Assembly (NCBI RefSeq): GCF_001071995.1
Contig: NZ_JVNU01000049.1
Span: forward strand, 26,427-90,426
Direction: 5' to 3'
Source of the DNA: Streptococcus sp. 263_SSPC
GTDB lineage: Bacteria; Bacillota; Bacilli; Lactobacillales; Aerococcaceae
Length of the DNA stretch: 64,000 bases
Shown here one piece after another: positions 17,319 through 25,764 of this stretch (its first letter is position 1; each line of letters opens with the position of its first letter). A program made the position numbers and the translations under genes. The notes below the pieces were generated by a model. It did no database searches and had not been told where the DNA came from. It saw only the letters and a program-made list of their open reading frames with translations.

Positions 17319-18443
17319 ATGGAACAACCTAAAAAATTTCGAGCATACGGAAGAAAGTTATTACAACTGATTTTCGTATTGCTCGGAGGGTCTTTAGGTG
17401 CAACGTACTTTCCAAGTCTATGGCAAGCGTTCAACATTACGAATGAATGGTTAACATCGCAAGTTACGAATATTTTGTTAGGTGCCATTATTTTATTCTT
17501 TATTTCATTTTTCGTAACGGATCCGATTTTAAAGGGCATTCGTAGACTTGAAAAACTCGTTAGCCAACTTTCTGTGAGCTATTTACTCTTTGGAATGATT
17601 GGTGCACTCATTGGGCTCTTAGTCGCATGGCTCGTTGGATTGCCATTTACAAACTTACAAATTCCAGCAATTACGCAATCTGTACCAATTGCCCTTAGCA
17701 TTATCTTTGGGTATCTTGGATTTTATGTCGGAACGACGCGTCGGGAAGATATTCTAAAAGCATTTACGGCGACAAGAAAGAAAACGGAGGATTCTCCAGT
17801 GCTTGAACGTAAAGCAGGAGATAACTTCAGGAAATATAAACTGCTCGATACAAGCGTGATTATCGATGGACGTATTTACGATATCGCTAAAACAGGCTTT
17901 ATCGAAGGGGTGCTGGTAATTCCAGTATTCGTACTGAATGAATTACAATATATCGCCGATAGCGCAGATAGCTTAAAACGCGTGAGAGGTCGCCGTGGAT
18001 TAGATATTTTAAACGCTCTTCAAAAAGAAGAGAATATTAAAGTAGAAATTTACGATGGGGACTATGACGATATTAACGAAGTAGACCGCAAGTTGATTCG
18101 CTTGGCTAAGGCGATTGACGGTATTATTATCACGAATGACTTTAACTTAAATAAAGTGAGCGAGTTCCAAAATGTGCCGGTCTTTAATATTAATGCGTTA
18201 GCGCAAGCCATCAAGCCAGTTGTGATTCCAGGGGAAACCTTGAAGACGACGGTGGTTAAATCGGGAACGGAGCGCCAACAAGGGGTTGCGTACTTGGATG
18301 ATGGTACGATGATTGTCGTGGAAGATGGACAATATTATATGAATCAAGAGATTGAAGTGGTCGTAACGAGCGCGCTTCAAACTGCAGCAGGTCGTATGAT
18401 TTTCGCCAAACCACTGCATAGCCAAAAGAAAATTAAACAATAA
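17319..18443 (+). CDS. PIN/TRAM domain membrane protein (YacL family)
   Basis: A 374-residue protein with four predicted membrane helices in about the first 140 residues, then a PIN nuclease-like domain starting LLDTSVIIDGRIYDIAKTG with conserved acidic residues (D in LDTS, NELQ, ITNDFN), and a TRAM domain in the last 60 residues. Members of this family (Bacillus YacL) are membrane-tethered likely RNases; the cellular target is not established. It follows radA by 14 bp with AGAAAGGAG as ribosome binding site. Confidence 0.9.
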   Translation: MEQPKKFRAYGRKLLQLIFVLLGGSLGATYFPSLWQAFNITNEWLTSQVTNILLGAIILFFISFFVTDPILKGIRRLEKLVSQLSVSYLLFGMIGALIGLLVAWLVGLPFTNLQIPAITQSVPIALSIIFGYLGFYVGTTRREDILKAFTATRKKTEDSPVLERKAGDNFRKYKLLDTSVIIDGRIYDIAKTGFIEGVLVIPVFVLNELQYIADSADSLKRVRGRRGLDILNALQKEENIKVEIYDGDYDDINEVDRKLIRLAKAIDGIIITNDFNLNKVSEFQNVPVFNINALAQAIKPVVIPGETLKTTVVKSGTERQQGVAYLDDGTMIVVEDGQYYMNQEIEVVVTSALQTAAGRMIFAKPLHSQKKIKQ

Positions 18444-18451
18444 AGTGCAAA

Positions 18452-18638
18452 ATGATTACTTCGAATCCTTGCGGATTTGTTTATAATAACGGTAACGTTG
18501 CACCGGCTCGAGCCTAGTGTCTCTCGCCTAAAAAACTCAAAAAGGGAGTACGGAATAAATTCCGAACTCCCTTTAATTCGTCTTTTTTGCGAATCACGTT
18601 ACTGTTATTATAAAATCCGCATGATTCTGCGTAATCAT
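18452..18638. repeat. Inverted-repeat structured element, copy 1
   Basis: The ends are roughly 42-base imperfect inverted repeats: ATGATTAC...AATCCTTGCGGATTT...TTATAATAACGGTAACG on the left and the matching CGTTACTGTTATTATAA... AAATCCGC...GTAATCAT on the right. Between them are a conserved GCACCGG..CGAGCCT segment and an inner hairpin (AAAGGGAGT.CGGAAT / TTCCG.ACTCCCTTT, 18541-18573). It starts eight bases after the YacL-like stop. Copy 2 at 43168-43356 has the same ends, with arm bases changed on both sides. It is either a MITE-like mobile repeat or a structured RNA. Confidence 0.75.
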
Positions 18639-18710
18639 AGTGCTTATACTTAATTTTCTTTTGGACTGCATGAAATCAACGACTGCTGACAATTTGAAGA
18701 GAAAATAAAG

Positions 18711-18736
18711 AGGATGGACGAATTTCGTCCATCCTT
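18711..18736. terminator. Bidirectional terminator
   Basis: AGGATGGACGAA and TTCGTCCATCCT pair around two bases and run into TTTTT. On the minus strand it follows the RHH gene. Confidence 0.8.
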
Positions 18737-18740
18737 TTTG

Positions 18741-18944
18741 TTATTCAATATCGATTTCAAATGGTTCGTCAATAGTTTCAGAGACGTATTTACCATCTTT
18801 CTTGCGTTGCTTCACGCATTCCGTTAATAAGTATTCGATTTGTCCATTGACTGATCTAAAATCATCTTCTGCCCATGATGCGATAGCAGCATATAATTTA
18901 GAAGACAGTCGTAATGGGATTTGTTTTTTCTTTAAATCAGCCAT
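18741..18944 (-). CDS. Arc-like ribbon-helix-helix DNA-binding protein
   Basis: A 67-residue protein. The N-terminus KKKQIPLRLSSKLYAAIASW has the strand then helix pattern of the Arc/MetJ ribbon-helix-helix fold, followed by FRSVNGQIEYLLTECV as the second helix. It starts two bases before the stop of the SPFH gene region and is certainly in the same operon. Small Arc-like proteins are often found beside SPFH genes in Firmicutes. It may repress this operon through the palindrome at 19992-20010, which is an inference. Confidence 0.78.
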   Translation of the reverse strand: MADLKKKQIPLRLSSKLYAAIASWAEDDFRSVNGQIEYLLTECVKQRKKDGKYVSETIDEPFEIDIE

Positions 18945-18946
18945 CG

Positions 18947-19969
18947 TTAGTATAGGCTTCCTGTGTTAACGATTGGTTGAGCATCATGATTGCCGCAAAG
19001 AACAACTAGTAAGTTAGAGACCATCGCAGCTTTACGTTCTTCATCAAGTTCTACGAGTTCTCCTTCGTTTAAGCGTTCTAACGCCATTTCAACCATTCCA
19101 ACAGCACCGTCTACAATCATCTTTCTAGCGTCAATAATTGCAGAAGCTTGTTGACGTTGAAGCATTACTGCAGCGATTTCTGGGGCGTAAGCAAGGTAAG
19201 TGATACGTGCTTCGATGATTTCAAGACCTGCATTTTCAACACGTGCTTGAATCTCATCGCGAATACGTTTTGCAACGACTTCACTTGAACCACGTAAGCT
19301 ACCTTCATCGGCAACGCCATCACCCGTTGTGTCAACGTTTGGAGCTACATCATATGGATAGATGCGCACGATATTACGAAGCGCGCTATCACATTGAAGA
19401 GATAAGTATTCTTTGTAGTTATCTACGTTGAAGACGGCTTTAGCTGTATCGACCACTCTCCAAGTAACAGCAATTCCGATTTCTACAGGGTTCCCTAGGC
19501 AATCGTTAATCTTTTGACGAGTGTTATTTAACGTCATAATTTTTAGAGAAATTTGATTTTTTAAGGCGTGTAAGTTCGCTTCAACGCCGCCTGTAGTGGT
19601 AATTGTGACCGGAGTGTTTTGACGATCGACGTCGCCGCTTTGGCCTAATTTTGTTTTCGCAGCAGGGTTTACAGCCACGCTAAATGGATTTACAAAATAG
19701 AAGCCAGGTTCCTTAATACTTCCTGTGTACTCCCCAAAGAGCGTCAAAACAATCGCTTCTTGAGGTTTGACAACTTTTAGTCCTCCAAAAAGGACAAGAC
19801 TGCTGATAAATACTAGAATGCTGAGGAGAATACAAAATACTTGAAGCCCGTCGTTTCTAATCAATGCAATTGAGGAAATAAAGCCCACAACTGAAAGGAT
19901 TAGGAGAAGTAAAATACTAAACAACGCAGCAAAACCGTTAGACTTTGTTTTTAAAATTTTTTCGTTCAT
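18947..19969 (-). CDS. SPFH/Band 7 membrane protein
   Basis: A 340-residue protein. The start at 19969 (MNEKILKTKSNG) follows AAGGAGTC; a longer frame to 20137 runs through the promoter and is rejected. Two hydrophobic helices at about residues 13-32 and 38-58 are followed by the band-7 domain (GLKVVKPQEAIVLTLFGEYTG through the YLAYAPEIAAVMLQRQQA helix). The C-terminus is short. SPFH proteins form large ring or cage assemblies at membranes and organise proteases or microdomains. The partner here is the RHH protein, with no NfeD gene next to it. Confidence 0.88.
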   Translation of the reverse strand: MNEKILKTKSNGFAALFSILLLLILSVVGFISSIALIRNDGLQVFCILLSILVFISSLVLFGGLKVVKPQEAIVLTLFGEYTGSIKEPGFYFVNPFSVAVNPAAKTKLGQSGDVDRQNTPVTITTTGGVEANLHALKNQISLKIMTLNNTRQKINDCLGNPVEIGIAVTWRVVDTAKAVFNVDNYKEYLSLQCDSALRNIVRIYPYDVAPNVDTTGDGVADEGSLRGSSEVVAKRIRDEIQARVENAGLEIIEARITYLAYAPEIAAVMLQRQQASAIIDARKMIVDGAVGMVEMALERLNEGELVELDEERKAAMVSNLLVVLCGNHDAQPIVNTGSLY

Positions 19970-19991
19970 AAAAAAGACTCCTTTGTCTATT

Positions 19992-20010
19992 TGATATCTA
20001 AATGATATCA
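19992..20010. promoter_or_regulatory. Operator-like palindrome over the SPFH promoter
   Basis: TGATATC and GATATCA are perfect 7-bp arms separated by TAAAT. The site covers the predicted -10 box of the minus-strand promoter (20002-20007), the position expected for a repressor site. Confidence 0.5.
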
Positions 20011-20030
20011 CTCTGAAATCCGAAAAGCAA
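20002..20030 (-). promoter_or_regulatory. Promoter of the SPFH-RHH operon
   Basis: On the minus strand TTGCTT (20030-20025) and TATCAT (20007-20002) are 17 bases apart. Confidence 0.6.
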
Positions 20031-20084
20031 TATAATAAGGCTGATAGAAAATAAGTTATTAGATTCACAAAATGTTGTAAAGAG

Positions 20085-20113
20085 TAATTATTTATGGTAT
20101 CATTTAACAAAAG
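20085..20113 (+). promoter_or_regulatory. Promoter of the SHIRT surface-protein gene
   Basis: TTGTAA (20085-20090) and TATCAT (20108-20113) are separated by 17 bases, 15 bases before the start codon. Confidence 0.6.
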
Positions 20114-20127
20114 CGGGAGGAAGAACA

Positions 20128-21453
20128 ATGAATTCAAATAAAAAGAGAAATTTAATTCGTAAACTTGTGGGACTTACAGCTTCGATGGCTATCGCGAGTA
20201 TATTTGCACCATCAACGCCATCAATTACACAAGTTGTATTTGCTGAAGAGGCGCCTGCAGTAACTTATAAAGTAAAATATAAATTTATAAGTAGTACGCC
20301 TGGAAAAGAATTACCTCAAAGAGTATTGGATGTATTACCTGGAGACGAAGAGTATCCTGTAGGTAGTTTAGTTCAACCAACAACTGAATTTAAAAAAGTA
20401 GTTGGTGAGGGAATACCACGCCAAGTTGTTGAAGGAGAAGGGTATTGGGTTTTCCAAGGATTCGATTCAGACGCTAGAACAATCAAAAACGGGGATGTAG
20501 TATTTACAGGTAAATGGAAGTGGTTTGATTATATTGATTATTCATATGTAGTTGGTGGACCAGTATTTGTTCCTTTGCCAGAATCAATGATAAATGAAGC
20601 AGCCAAACTTAAAACAACGCGTATTTCTTATGCGGATTTTGAAAATCATGTTGACATTCCTGAAAACTTAAAAATTATTCAGAAACTAATGAACTGGAAT
20701 GAAGCTACTGGTAAGTACGAACCAATCATTGTGAAAGATGACGATGCGCAATGGGAATACCATCCGAAACCTGACCCGGCAGGAGACGGGTTGCGGGTAG
20801 AGTTAGATTACAATAAGAATTCGAAATTCCGCTATGACTTCCCAAAAGTTCAAGAATTTCTTAATCTTTATTGGCAACCAATACCTCGTAACGTGGAATA
20901 TGAATTTGTTAGTGGAACCAAAGGCAAAGAGATTGAAGGAGTATTAGATCACTTAAAACCGTTTCACAAAGGAACTTACTACTATTATTATAGAAATCTA
21001 AAAGAGTATAGTGAAACGAAGATTGTTGCTGAGCAACCAAAGCAAACTACTTTTTACGATTCTACCAAAAAAGGAACGTGGACATTCGTTTCATATGATG
21101 TAACAGAAAAACTTCTTAGTGAGTGGGATCTTAATGGATGGAATTTAAAATTCACTGGTACATGGACGTTTGTTGCTGACGAAGAACCAGCGCCAGAAGA
21201 ATCAACAGAAGAACAAAGCAATCAAACGGAATCAACTGATGAAAAATTAGAAACAACAGAAGTTCCAACGACTCAAAAGGAAGCAAATGTAGAACAACCA
21301 GAATCAACAGAAGTGCAGACTTCGGAGAAAGTAACAGAAGCAGAACTACCAAATACAGGGACAACAGGAGTCCTAACAACAGTTATAGTGGGAGTTTGTA
21401 TAGCGTTGAGTGGGTTCGGATTATTTGCTCAAGGTCGTCGTAAAGAGGGCTAA
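20128..21453 (+). CDS. LPXTG-anchored surface protein with two SHIRT-like domains
   Basis: A 441-residue exported protein. A basic N-terminus and hydrophobic stretch (residues 5-37) form the signal peptide, with likely cleavage near VFAEE. Two related domains follow at about residues 45-135 and 255-350; both start with Y-x-F-x-S-x-T-x-GKE and end with FTGKWKWF or FTGTWTFV, the pattern of SHIRT domains. A Glu/Thr/Ser-rich spacer then leads to the sortase signal LPNTG near residue 410, a hydrophobic helix and the tail GRRKEG. It is likely a short adhesin-like stalk protein. The GGGAGGAAG ribosome binding site fixes the start. Confidence 0.85.
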   Translation: MNSNKKRNLIRKLVGLTASMAIASIFAPSTPSITQVVFAEEAPAVTYKVKYKFISSTPGKELPQRVLDVLPGDEEYPVGSLVQPTTEFKKVVGEGIPRQVVEGEGYWVFQGFDSDARTIKNGDVVFTGKWKWFDYIDYSYVVGGPVFVPLPESMINEAAKLKTTRISYADFENHVDIPENLKIIQKLMNWNEATGKYEPIIVKDDDAQWEYHPKPDPAGDGLRVELDYNKNSKFRYDFPKVQEFLNLYWQPIPRNVEYEFVSGTKGKEIEGVLDHLKPFHKGTYYYYYRNLKEYSETKIVAEQPKQTTFYDSTKKGTWTFVSYDVTEKLLSEWDLNGWNLKFTGTWTFVADEEPAPEESTEEQSNQTESTDEKLETTEVPTTQKEANVEQPESTEVQTSEKVTEAELPNTGTTGVLTTVIVGVCIALSGFGLFAQGRRKEG

Positions 21454-21485
21454 TGGATTCTCTTAGTGCGAATTACAATAGAAAT

Positions 21486-21523
21486 AAAAACCCCTTCTAA
21501 GTAATAATCTTAGAAGGGGTTTT
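21486..21523 (+). terminator. Terminator after the surface-protein gene
   Basis: AAAACCCCTTCTAAG and CTTAGAAGGGGTTTT pair around a seven-base loop. It is a strong, probably bidirectional, terminator. Confidence 0.85.
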
Positions 21524-21594
21524 ACTTTTTAGTGATGCTATCAGTAACTTCGCTATACACCACATTAAGATTATCTCGAATCCTTTTCAAGTTA

Positions 21595-21951
21595 CTATAA
21601 AACAAGTAATAAGATGAACGTTACAATTGCTAGTCCACCTTGTTTCCAGATAATGCTAATTTGGCTAGTAAGTCCGCCGTATACTGCTACGACGATGATA
21701 TTGAAAAGTAAGAATCCGACCAATTCTTTAGAACCAACGATTAATCCAAAGACTAATCCTACGGCAATCATCAAGTTGTAGACACCTTGATTTTTAAAGA
21801 GCGTCGTAATATTGGCATTCTTCAATGTTTCAACACTCATATTGAAGACGCGGCTTGTGGCTTCTGAAGTCGTTTGGAGTGTTTCCAAGTAGAAAATATA
21901 CACGAATTCCAGTGCAACGAGGGCCGTTAAAATAGTAATAATGATAGACAT
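21595..21951 (-). CDS. DUF1304-family membrane protein
   Basis: A 118-residue protein with about four membrane helices (residues 2-22, 58-75, 78-96, 100-118). The motif LFKNQGVYNLMIAVGLVFGL in the middle is characteristic of the DUF1304 family of small integral membrane proteins, whose function is unknown. A GGAGGAAGACAA ribosome binding site precedes the ATG. It stands alone, divergent from the metal ABC transporter. Confidence 0.82.
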   Translation of the reverse strand: MSIIITILTALVALEFVYIFYLETLQTTSEATSRVFNMSVETLKNANITTLFKNQGVYNLMIAVGLVFGLIVGSKELVGFLLFNIIVVAVYGGLTSQISIIWKQGGLAIVTFILLLVL

Positions 21952-22037
21952 TTGTCTTCCTCCTTTTTATTGAACAGAAAAGAGTATACTCTGCTACTTT
22001 AATAGAAGCGAATGATATGTCTTGAAAGGGCGAAACA

Positions 22038-22066
22038 TTGACGGAGTGCACTCAATATGCTATTCT
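22038..22066 (+). promoter_or_regulatory. Promoter of the adcCB-like operon
   Basis: TTGACG (22038-22043) and TATTCT (22061-22066) are separated by 17 bases. I see no clear AdcR or Zur operator in the 90-bp leader. Confidence 0.65.
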
Positions 22067-22113
22067 ATCCATTGTATAAAAAAGAATCACTACGATTTAG
22101 AAAGGAGAAAGGC

Positions 22114-22818
22114 ATGAGTTATATTTCAGTAGAACATCTTTCTTTCTCATATGAACAAGAGACAGTACTTGAAGATATTAGCTTTACAGTGGAACCAGGT
22201 CAGTTTGTGATTTTGACTGGGGAAAACGGAGCAGCGAAGTCTACTTTAGTAAAAAATATATTAGGACTCTTAACACCAAAGAGTGGGAAAGCCACGATTG
22301 CAAAGAAAAATAGCAATGGCGAGAAGTTATCGATTGGATACGCTCCGCAACAGATTTCTTCTTTTAATGTAGGGTTCCCATCAAACGTGTATGAACTTGT
22401 GGCGTCAGGTCGTTACCAACAAGGTCGCTGGTTCAAAAAATTAAATGCAGAAGATCATGAACATATCGAACGCTCTCTCAAATCCGTAGGGATGTGGGAT
22501 CAACGTAATAAACGTATCGGAGATTTATCAGGAGGGCAAAAACAACGCATCTGTTTAGCAAGAATTTTTGCGACAGACCCAGATTTATTCGTCCTCGATG
22601 AACCGACTGCCGGTATGGATAAAGCGTCGCGCGAGAGATTCTATCATTTATTACACCATGCATGCGCTCATCACGGGAAAGCCATTTTAATGGTAACTCA
22701 TGAGGAAGAAGCGCTTGAGCAATACGTGGATAAACATATCCATCTGCAACGAAAGGAGGATTCTCCATGGAGATGTTTTTCTATGGTTTCATGCAAAGAG
22801 CATTCATCTCAGGAATAG
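22114..22818 (+). CDS. adcC: Metal (zinc/manganese) ABC transporter ATPase
   Basis: A 234-residue ATPase. The ATG at 22114 follows GAAAGGAGAAAGG; the longer start at 22057 lies in the promoter region. Walker A reads GENGAAKST, with Ala where most ABC proteins have Gly before the lysine. The signature is [14 protein letters not shown] and Walker B is [13 protein letters not shown]. The order ATPase then nine-helix permease is that of AdcCB/ZnuCB. No solute-binding lipoprotein or AdcR regulator lies next to it, so the binding protein must be elsewhere. It overlaps the permease by 52 bases. Confidence 0.85.
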   Translation: MSYISVEHLSFSYEQETVLEDISFTVEPGQFVILTGENGAAKSTLVKNILGLLTPKSGKATIAKKNSNGEKLSIGYAPQQISSFNVGFPSNVYELVASGRYQQGRWFKKLNAEDHEHIERSLKSVGMWDQRNKRIGDLSGGQKQRICLARIFATDPDLFVLDEPTAGMDKASRERFYHLLHHACAHHGKAILMVTHEEEALEQYVDKHIHLQRKEDSPWRCFSMVSCKEHSSQE

Positions 22819-23576
22819 CGATGGCTTTTATCACGCCAATTCTTGGATTGTTCTTAATTCTTAGAAGACAGTCACTGATGGCCGACACCTTGTCGCACGT
22901 ATCCCTTGTTGGGGTAGCGCTAGGATTTCTTTTGGGGATGAATCCAACACTCACAACGCTGATTGTGGTAATTATCGCAGCAGTTTTCATCGAAGCGATT
23001 GGAAAATACTTTAGAGGATATTCTGAAATTACCGTTGCGATTCTCATGTCGGGAGGAATGGCGATTGCCCTCATCCTGATGAATATGCAAAAAGGACGTT
23101 CAACGCTAAGTGTGGACCAGTTCTTATTCGGGTCAATCGTGACGATTACAAATGAGCAAATGTGGATTATGATTCTACTAGCAGTTGTTGTAGTGGGGTT
23201 ATACGTGATTTTCCGTAAACCACTATATGTATTATCATTTGATGAAGATACAGCGATGACAGCGGGATTACCCGTTCGCTTGATGACAAATCTCTTTACG
23301 ATTATCACAGGGGTTGTGATTGCAGTGATGATGCCAATCGCAGGGTCACTTCTAGTGTCAGCCGTTATTGTATTGCCAGCATCGATTGCGCTTCGAGTGA
23401 GCAGTAAGTTTAATGGCGTGATTATCGGCGGAATTATCATCAGTCTGATTGGATTCTTTGCAGGACTTTCAGCTTCCTATATTTACGAAGCACCTCCGGG
23501 AGCTGCGATTACATGTGTGTTCCTTGTAATCTTATTTATCTCATTTATCGTGAGTGCCTTCCGTAAAAAAGCATAA
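22767..23576 (+). CDS. adcB: Metal ABC transporter permease (ZnuB/AdcB family)
   Basis: A 269-residue membrane protein with eight to nine helices and the ABC-3 family signature regions: [20 protein letters not shown] near residue 33, [12 protein letters not shown] in the coupling-helix area, and [14 protein letters not shown]. It forms the channel for Zn or Mn uptake with the ATPase encoded just upstream. The start follows CGAAAGGAGG and lies inside the end of the ATPase gene, so the two are translationally coupled. Confidence 0.88.
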   Translation: MEMFFYGFMQRAFISGIAMAFITPILGLFLILRRQSLMADTLSHVSLVGVALGFLLGMNPTLTTLIVVIIAAVFIEAIGKYFRGYSEITVAILMSGGMAIALILMNMQKGRSTLSVDQFLFGSIVTITNEQMWIMILLAVVVVGLYVIFRKPLYVLSFDEDTAMTAGLPVRLMTNLFTIITGVVIAVMMPIAGSLLVSAVIVLPASIALRVSSKFNGVIIGGIIISLIGFFAGLSASYIYEAPPGAAITCVFLVILFISFIVSAFRKKA

Positions 23577-23581
23577 TGAAC

Positions 23582-23613
23582 AAAGCTTACCATTTATTTG
23601 GTAGGCTTTTTTT
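23582..23613 (+). terminator. Terminator after adcB
   Basis: AAAGCTTACCA and TGGTAGGCTTT pair around a six-base loop, followed by T residues. Confidence 0.85.
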
Positions 23614-23624
23614 GTGGAATCAGT

Positions 23625-23653
23625 TTGACGAAAATGATGAGAGGGCGTATAGT
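23625..23653 (+). promoter_or_regulatory. Promoter of the AEC transporter gene
   Basis: TTGACG (23625-23630) and TATAGT (23648-23653) are separated by 17 bases. Confidence 0.7.
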
Positions 23654-23685
23654 AACTTTCATAAGATTATTTGGAGGACAAGCAT

Positions 23686-24624
23686 GTGATTATACAGGCG
23701 TTATCGAGTATGGTGACGATACTTGCGGTCATCGCGCTCGGCTATCTCTTGCAGGCCAAGGGATGGTTTAAGGAAGGATTCAGCAAGAGCATTGCGGATT
23801 TGATTTTGAAGATTGCTTTGCCAGCGTCCATCTTTGTTTCAGTATTAAAATTTATTACAAAAGAACAACTCGTGAGTTTCTTTGGAGCGAGCCTTTATCC
23901 ATTGATTGCGGTGATTTTAGGCTACATCGTGGCATGGGGTGCAGTTATCGTATTCAAAGTTCCAGTTGGAAGACGCGGAGTCATGCTCAATACATTCGTG
24001 AATGCGAACACAGTTTTTATGGGGCTGCCGCTCAATCTTTCTCTTTTTGGAGAAGAAGCGATGCCGTACTTCCTGGTTTACTACGTCATTAATACATTGT
24101 CGATTTTTACTGTGGGAACTTATGTCGTAGCGATTGACCGTCCTGATGGAACCAAAAACAAAGGAATCGAGTGGAAGAGCCTTTGTTCGCCCCCGCTTAT
24201 TGCGTTCTTGGTGGCGTTAGCAGTTGTGGCACTTGGAATTCCAGTTCCATCATTTGCACAAAATTCCATTAGTATAGTAGGAAGTTTAGTAACGCCATTG
24301 TCGCTTATGTATATCGGGATTAACCTTCAACAAAGTGGTCTTGGAACGTTGCGAATCGACCGCGATACATTCCTCGCATTAGCAGGGCGCTTTATTATTT
24401 TCCCAATGTTAATGGTATTGGTGTTACTTGTTGGAGGAGCGGATAATCCCTTATTAAAAGAAACCTTTATCATTCAATCGACCATTCCAACGCTTGTGAT
24501 TATGCCAATTTTAGCATCAGAAGCTAAAGGAGATGTCGATTTTGCGACGAATGTGGTGACGATGACAACTATTGCTTACTTAGCAGTATTGCCATTGTGG
24601 TCGTTATTTCTATTTCTAATTTAA
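23686..24624 (+). CDS. AEC-family transporter (auxin efflux carrier/malate permease type)
   Basis: About 312 residues and ten predicted helices in two halves of five, the fold of the AEC family, which exports or imports organic acids such as malate. Recognisable parts are the NTFVNANTVFMGLPL motif in the first half and IQSTIPTLVIMPILA in the second. A GTG start at 23686 lies eight bases after GGAGG (23673-23677); the earlier TTG at 23671 overlaps that signal. The substrate cannot be told from the sequence. It has its own promoter and terminator. Confidence 0.85.
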   Translation: MIIQALSSMVTILAVIALGYLLQAKGWFKEGFSKSIADLILKIALPASIFVSVLKFITKEQLVSFFGASLYPLIAVILGYIVAWGAVIVFKVPVGRRGVMLNTFVNANTVFMGLPLNLSLFGEEAMPYFLVYYVINTLSIFTVGTYVVAIDRPDGTKNKGIEWKSLCSPPLIAFLVALAVVALGIPVPSFAQNSISIVGSLVTPLSLMYIGINLQQSGLGTLRIDRDTFLALAGRFIIFPMLMVLVLLVGGADNPLLKETFIIQSTIPTLVIMPILASEAKGDVDFATNVVTMTTIAYLAVLPLWSLFLFLI

Positions 24625-24625
24625 C

Positions 24626-24649
24626 GCAATTACCATATATGGTAATTGC
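24626..24649. repeat. Perfect 24-bp palindrome after the AEC transporter gene
   Basis: GCAATTACCATA and its complement TATGGTAATTGC meet without a loop, two bases after the stop codon. It lacks a T-run, so it is more like a binding site or an RNA 3'-end stabiliser than a terminator. Confidence 0.55.
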
Positions 24650-24656
24650 AGCATAC

Positions 24657-24692
24657 ACAAAAAAGCGAAGAACCAATTTGGCTCTTCGCTTT
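24657..24692. terminator. Bidirectional terminator between the AEC gene and purR
   Basis: AAAGCGAAGA and TCTTCGCTTT arms flank a short internal pairing, with A and T runs on either side. Confidence 0.8.
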
Positions 24693-24705
24693 ATTTCATT
24701 TTATC

Positions 24706-25533
24706 TTATAAAAATTCATGCTTATCAAAGAAGTTACCAAGTTCTGCTTTGATTGTTTGTGCTTCAGTATCAATCTCTGTAATCTTGATGATTGAAGAGT
24801 AGTCTGTTACGTTGTGGTTTGAAACCCCTGATTCACAGAATACAACCGCACCCGCTGTTGTTGAATCAAACTCTTGGATAAGGCTACGCATACCGTTAAT
24901 GGTACCGCCAGCTTTTAAGAAGTCGTCGACGATTAATACATTTGATCCACTAGCTAATGTACGTTTTGATAATTCCATTTTCTCAACGCGAGAAGAAGAA
25001 CCTGAAACGTAGTTAATACTTACAGTAGAACCTTCCGTAATTTTTGAATCACGACGTACGATAACGAATGGTACGTTTAAGTAGTTAGCAACTGTTTGTG
25101 CGATAGGCACCCCTTTTGTTGCAACAGTCATAACAGCATCAATTTTCTTATCTTCGTAAGCAGACGCAATCATTTTCCCTAAATCATGTAATACATCTGG
25201 TTTTGCAAGTAAATCAGAAAGATAAATATATCCCCCTGGCAATAGACGGCTTGCATCGTTCATTTGCTCTCTTAGTTTTTCCGCAGCAGCTAATGCTTGT
25301 TCGCGTTTGATTTTCGGAACAAAAATCACGCCCCCTGCAGCACCTGGCACTGTGCGAATAATCCCTACACCTTGCTTTTCAAAAGTCTTCTTGATGATAG
25401 CAATATCCTCACTAATAGAAGATTTTGCGGACTGATACAACGCTGTAAATGTTGTTAATGAGATTAACGTATGTGGGTTATCTAATAGACGTTGTGTCAT
25501 ATCGATTAAACGTTCACTTCTTTTTAATTTCAT
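24706..25533 (-). CDS. purR: Purine operon repressor PurR
   Basis: A 275-residue regulator of the Bacillus/Lactococcus PurR family: an N-terminal winged helix (residues 1-73, with RSERLIDMTQRLLDNPHTLISL) fused to a phosphoribosyltransferase-like domain that carries the PRPP loop VLIVDDFLKAGGT near residue 203. PRPP binding sets its activity on PurBox sequences upstream of purine genes. Two PurBox-like sites lie in its own promoter and others upstream of guaA at 45.9 kb. The ribosome binding site AGGAGGACGAGG fixes the start. Confidence 0.95.
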   Translation of the reverse strand: MKLKRSERLIDMTQRLLDNPHTLISLTTFTALYQSAKSSISEDIAIIKKTFEKQGVGIIRTVPGAAGGVIFVPKIKREQALAAAEKLREQMNDASRLLPGGYIYLSDLLAKPDVLHDLGKMIASAYEDKKIDAVMTVATKGVPIAQTVANYLNVPFVIVRRDSKITEGSTVSINYVSGSSSRVEKMELSKRTLASGSNVLIVDDFLKAGGTINGMRSLIQEFDSTTAGAVVFCESGVSNHNVTDYSSIIKITEIDTEAQTIKAELGNFFDKHEFL

Positions 25534-25580
25534 TGCCTCGTCCTCCTTTTTTTGTTTAAGACACTATTATAGTATACACA

Positions 25581-25625
25581 AAAGTACGGAAATTACAATT
25601 TTTTAAACCTGTAATATTCGGGAAA
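25581..25625 (-). promoter_or_regulatory. PurBox-like sites upstream of purR
   Basis: On the minus strand ATTTCCGTACTTT (25593-25581) matches 12 of 13 positions of the PurBox consensus AWWWCCGAACWWT, and TTTCCCGAATATT (25625-25613) matches about 10. The first lies just upstream of a TATACT -10 box, so purR is probably autoregulated. Confidence 0.55.
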
Positions 25626-25736
25626 ACAGCAAATAAAACCTTGAAAATCAAAAGAATGTTCCTAATTTTATTAAGAAAAGCTAAAAATTAGTCTTCTTTC
25701 AGGAAATCTACGTCACTATTCCTAAAAATAATAAAG

Positions 25737-25763
25737 AAAAACGAGCCTCATTAGGCTCGTTTT
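25737..25763. terminator. Terminator after the ASCH gene
   Basis: AAAACGAGCCT and AGGCTCGTTTT pair around a short loop; on the minus strand it follows the ASCH gene and overlaps its last codons. Confidence 0.8.
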
Positions 25764-25764
25764 G

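Noticed and set aside
22781..23440. 219-aa open frame antisense to the metal permease gene
   Set aside because: It is the mirror of a hydrophobic coding sequence, has no ribosome binding site and no recognisable domain.
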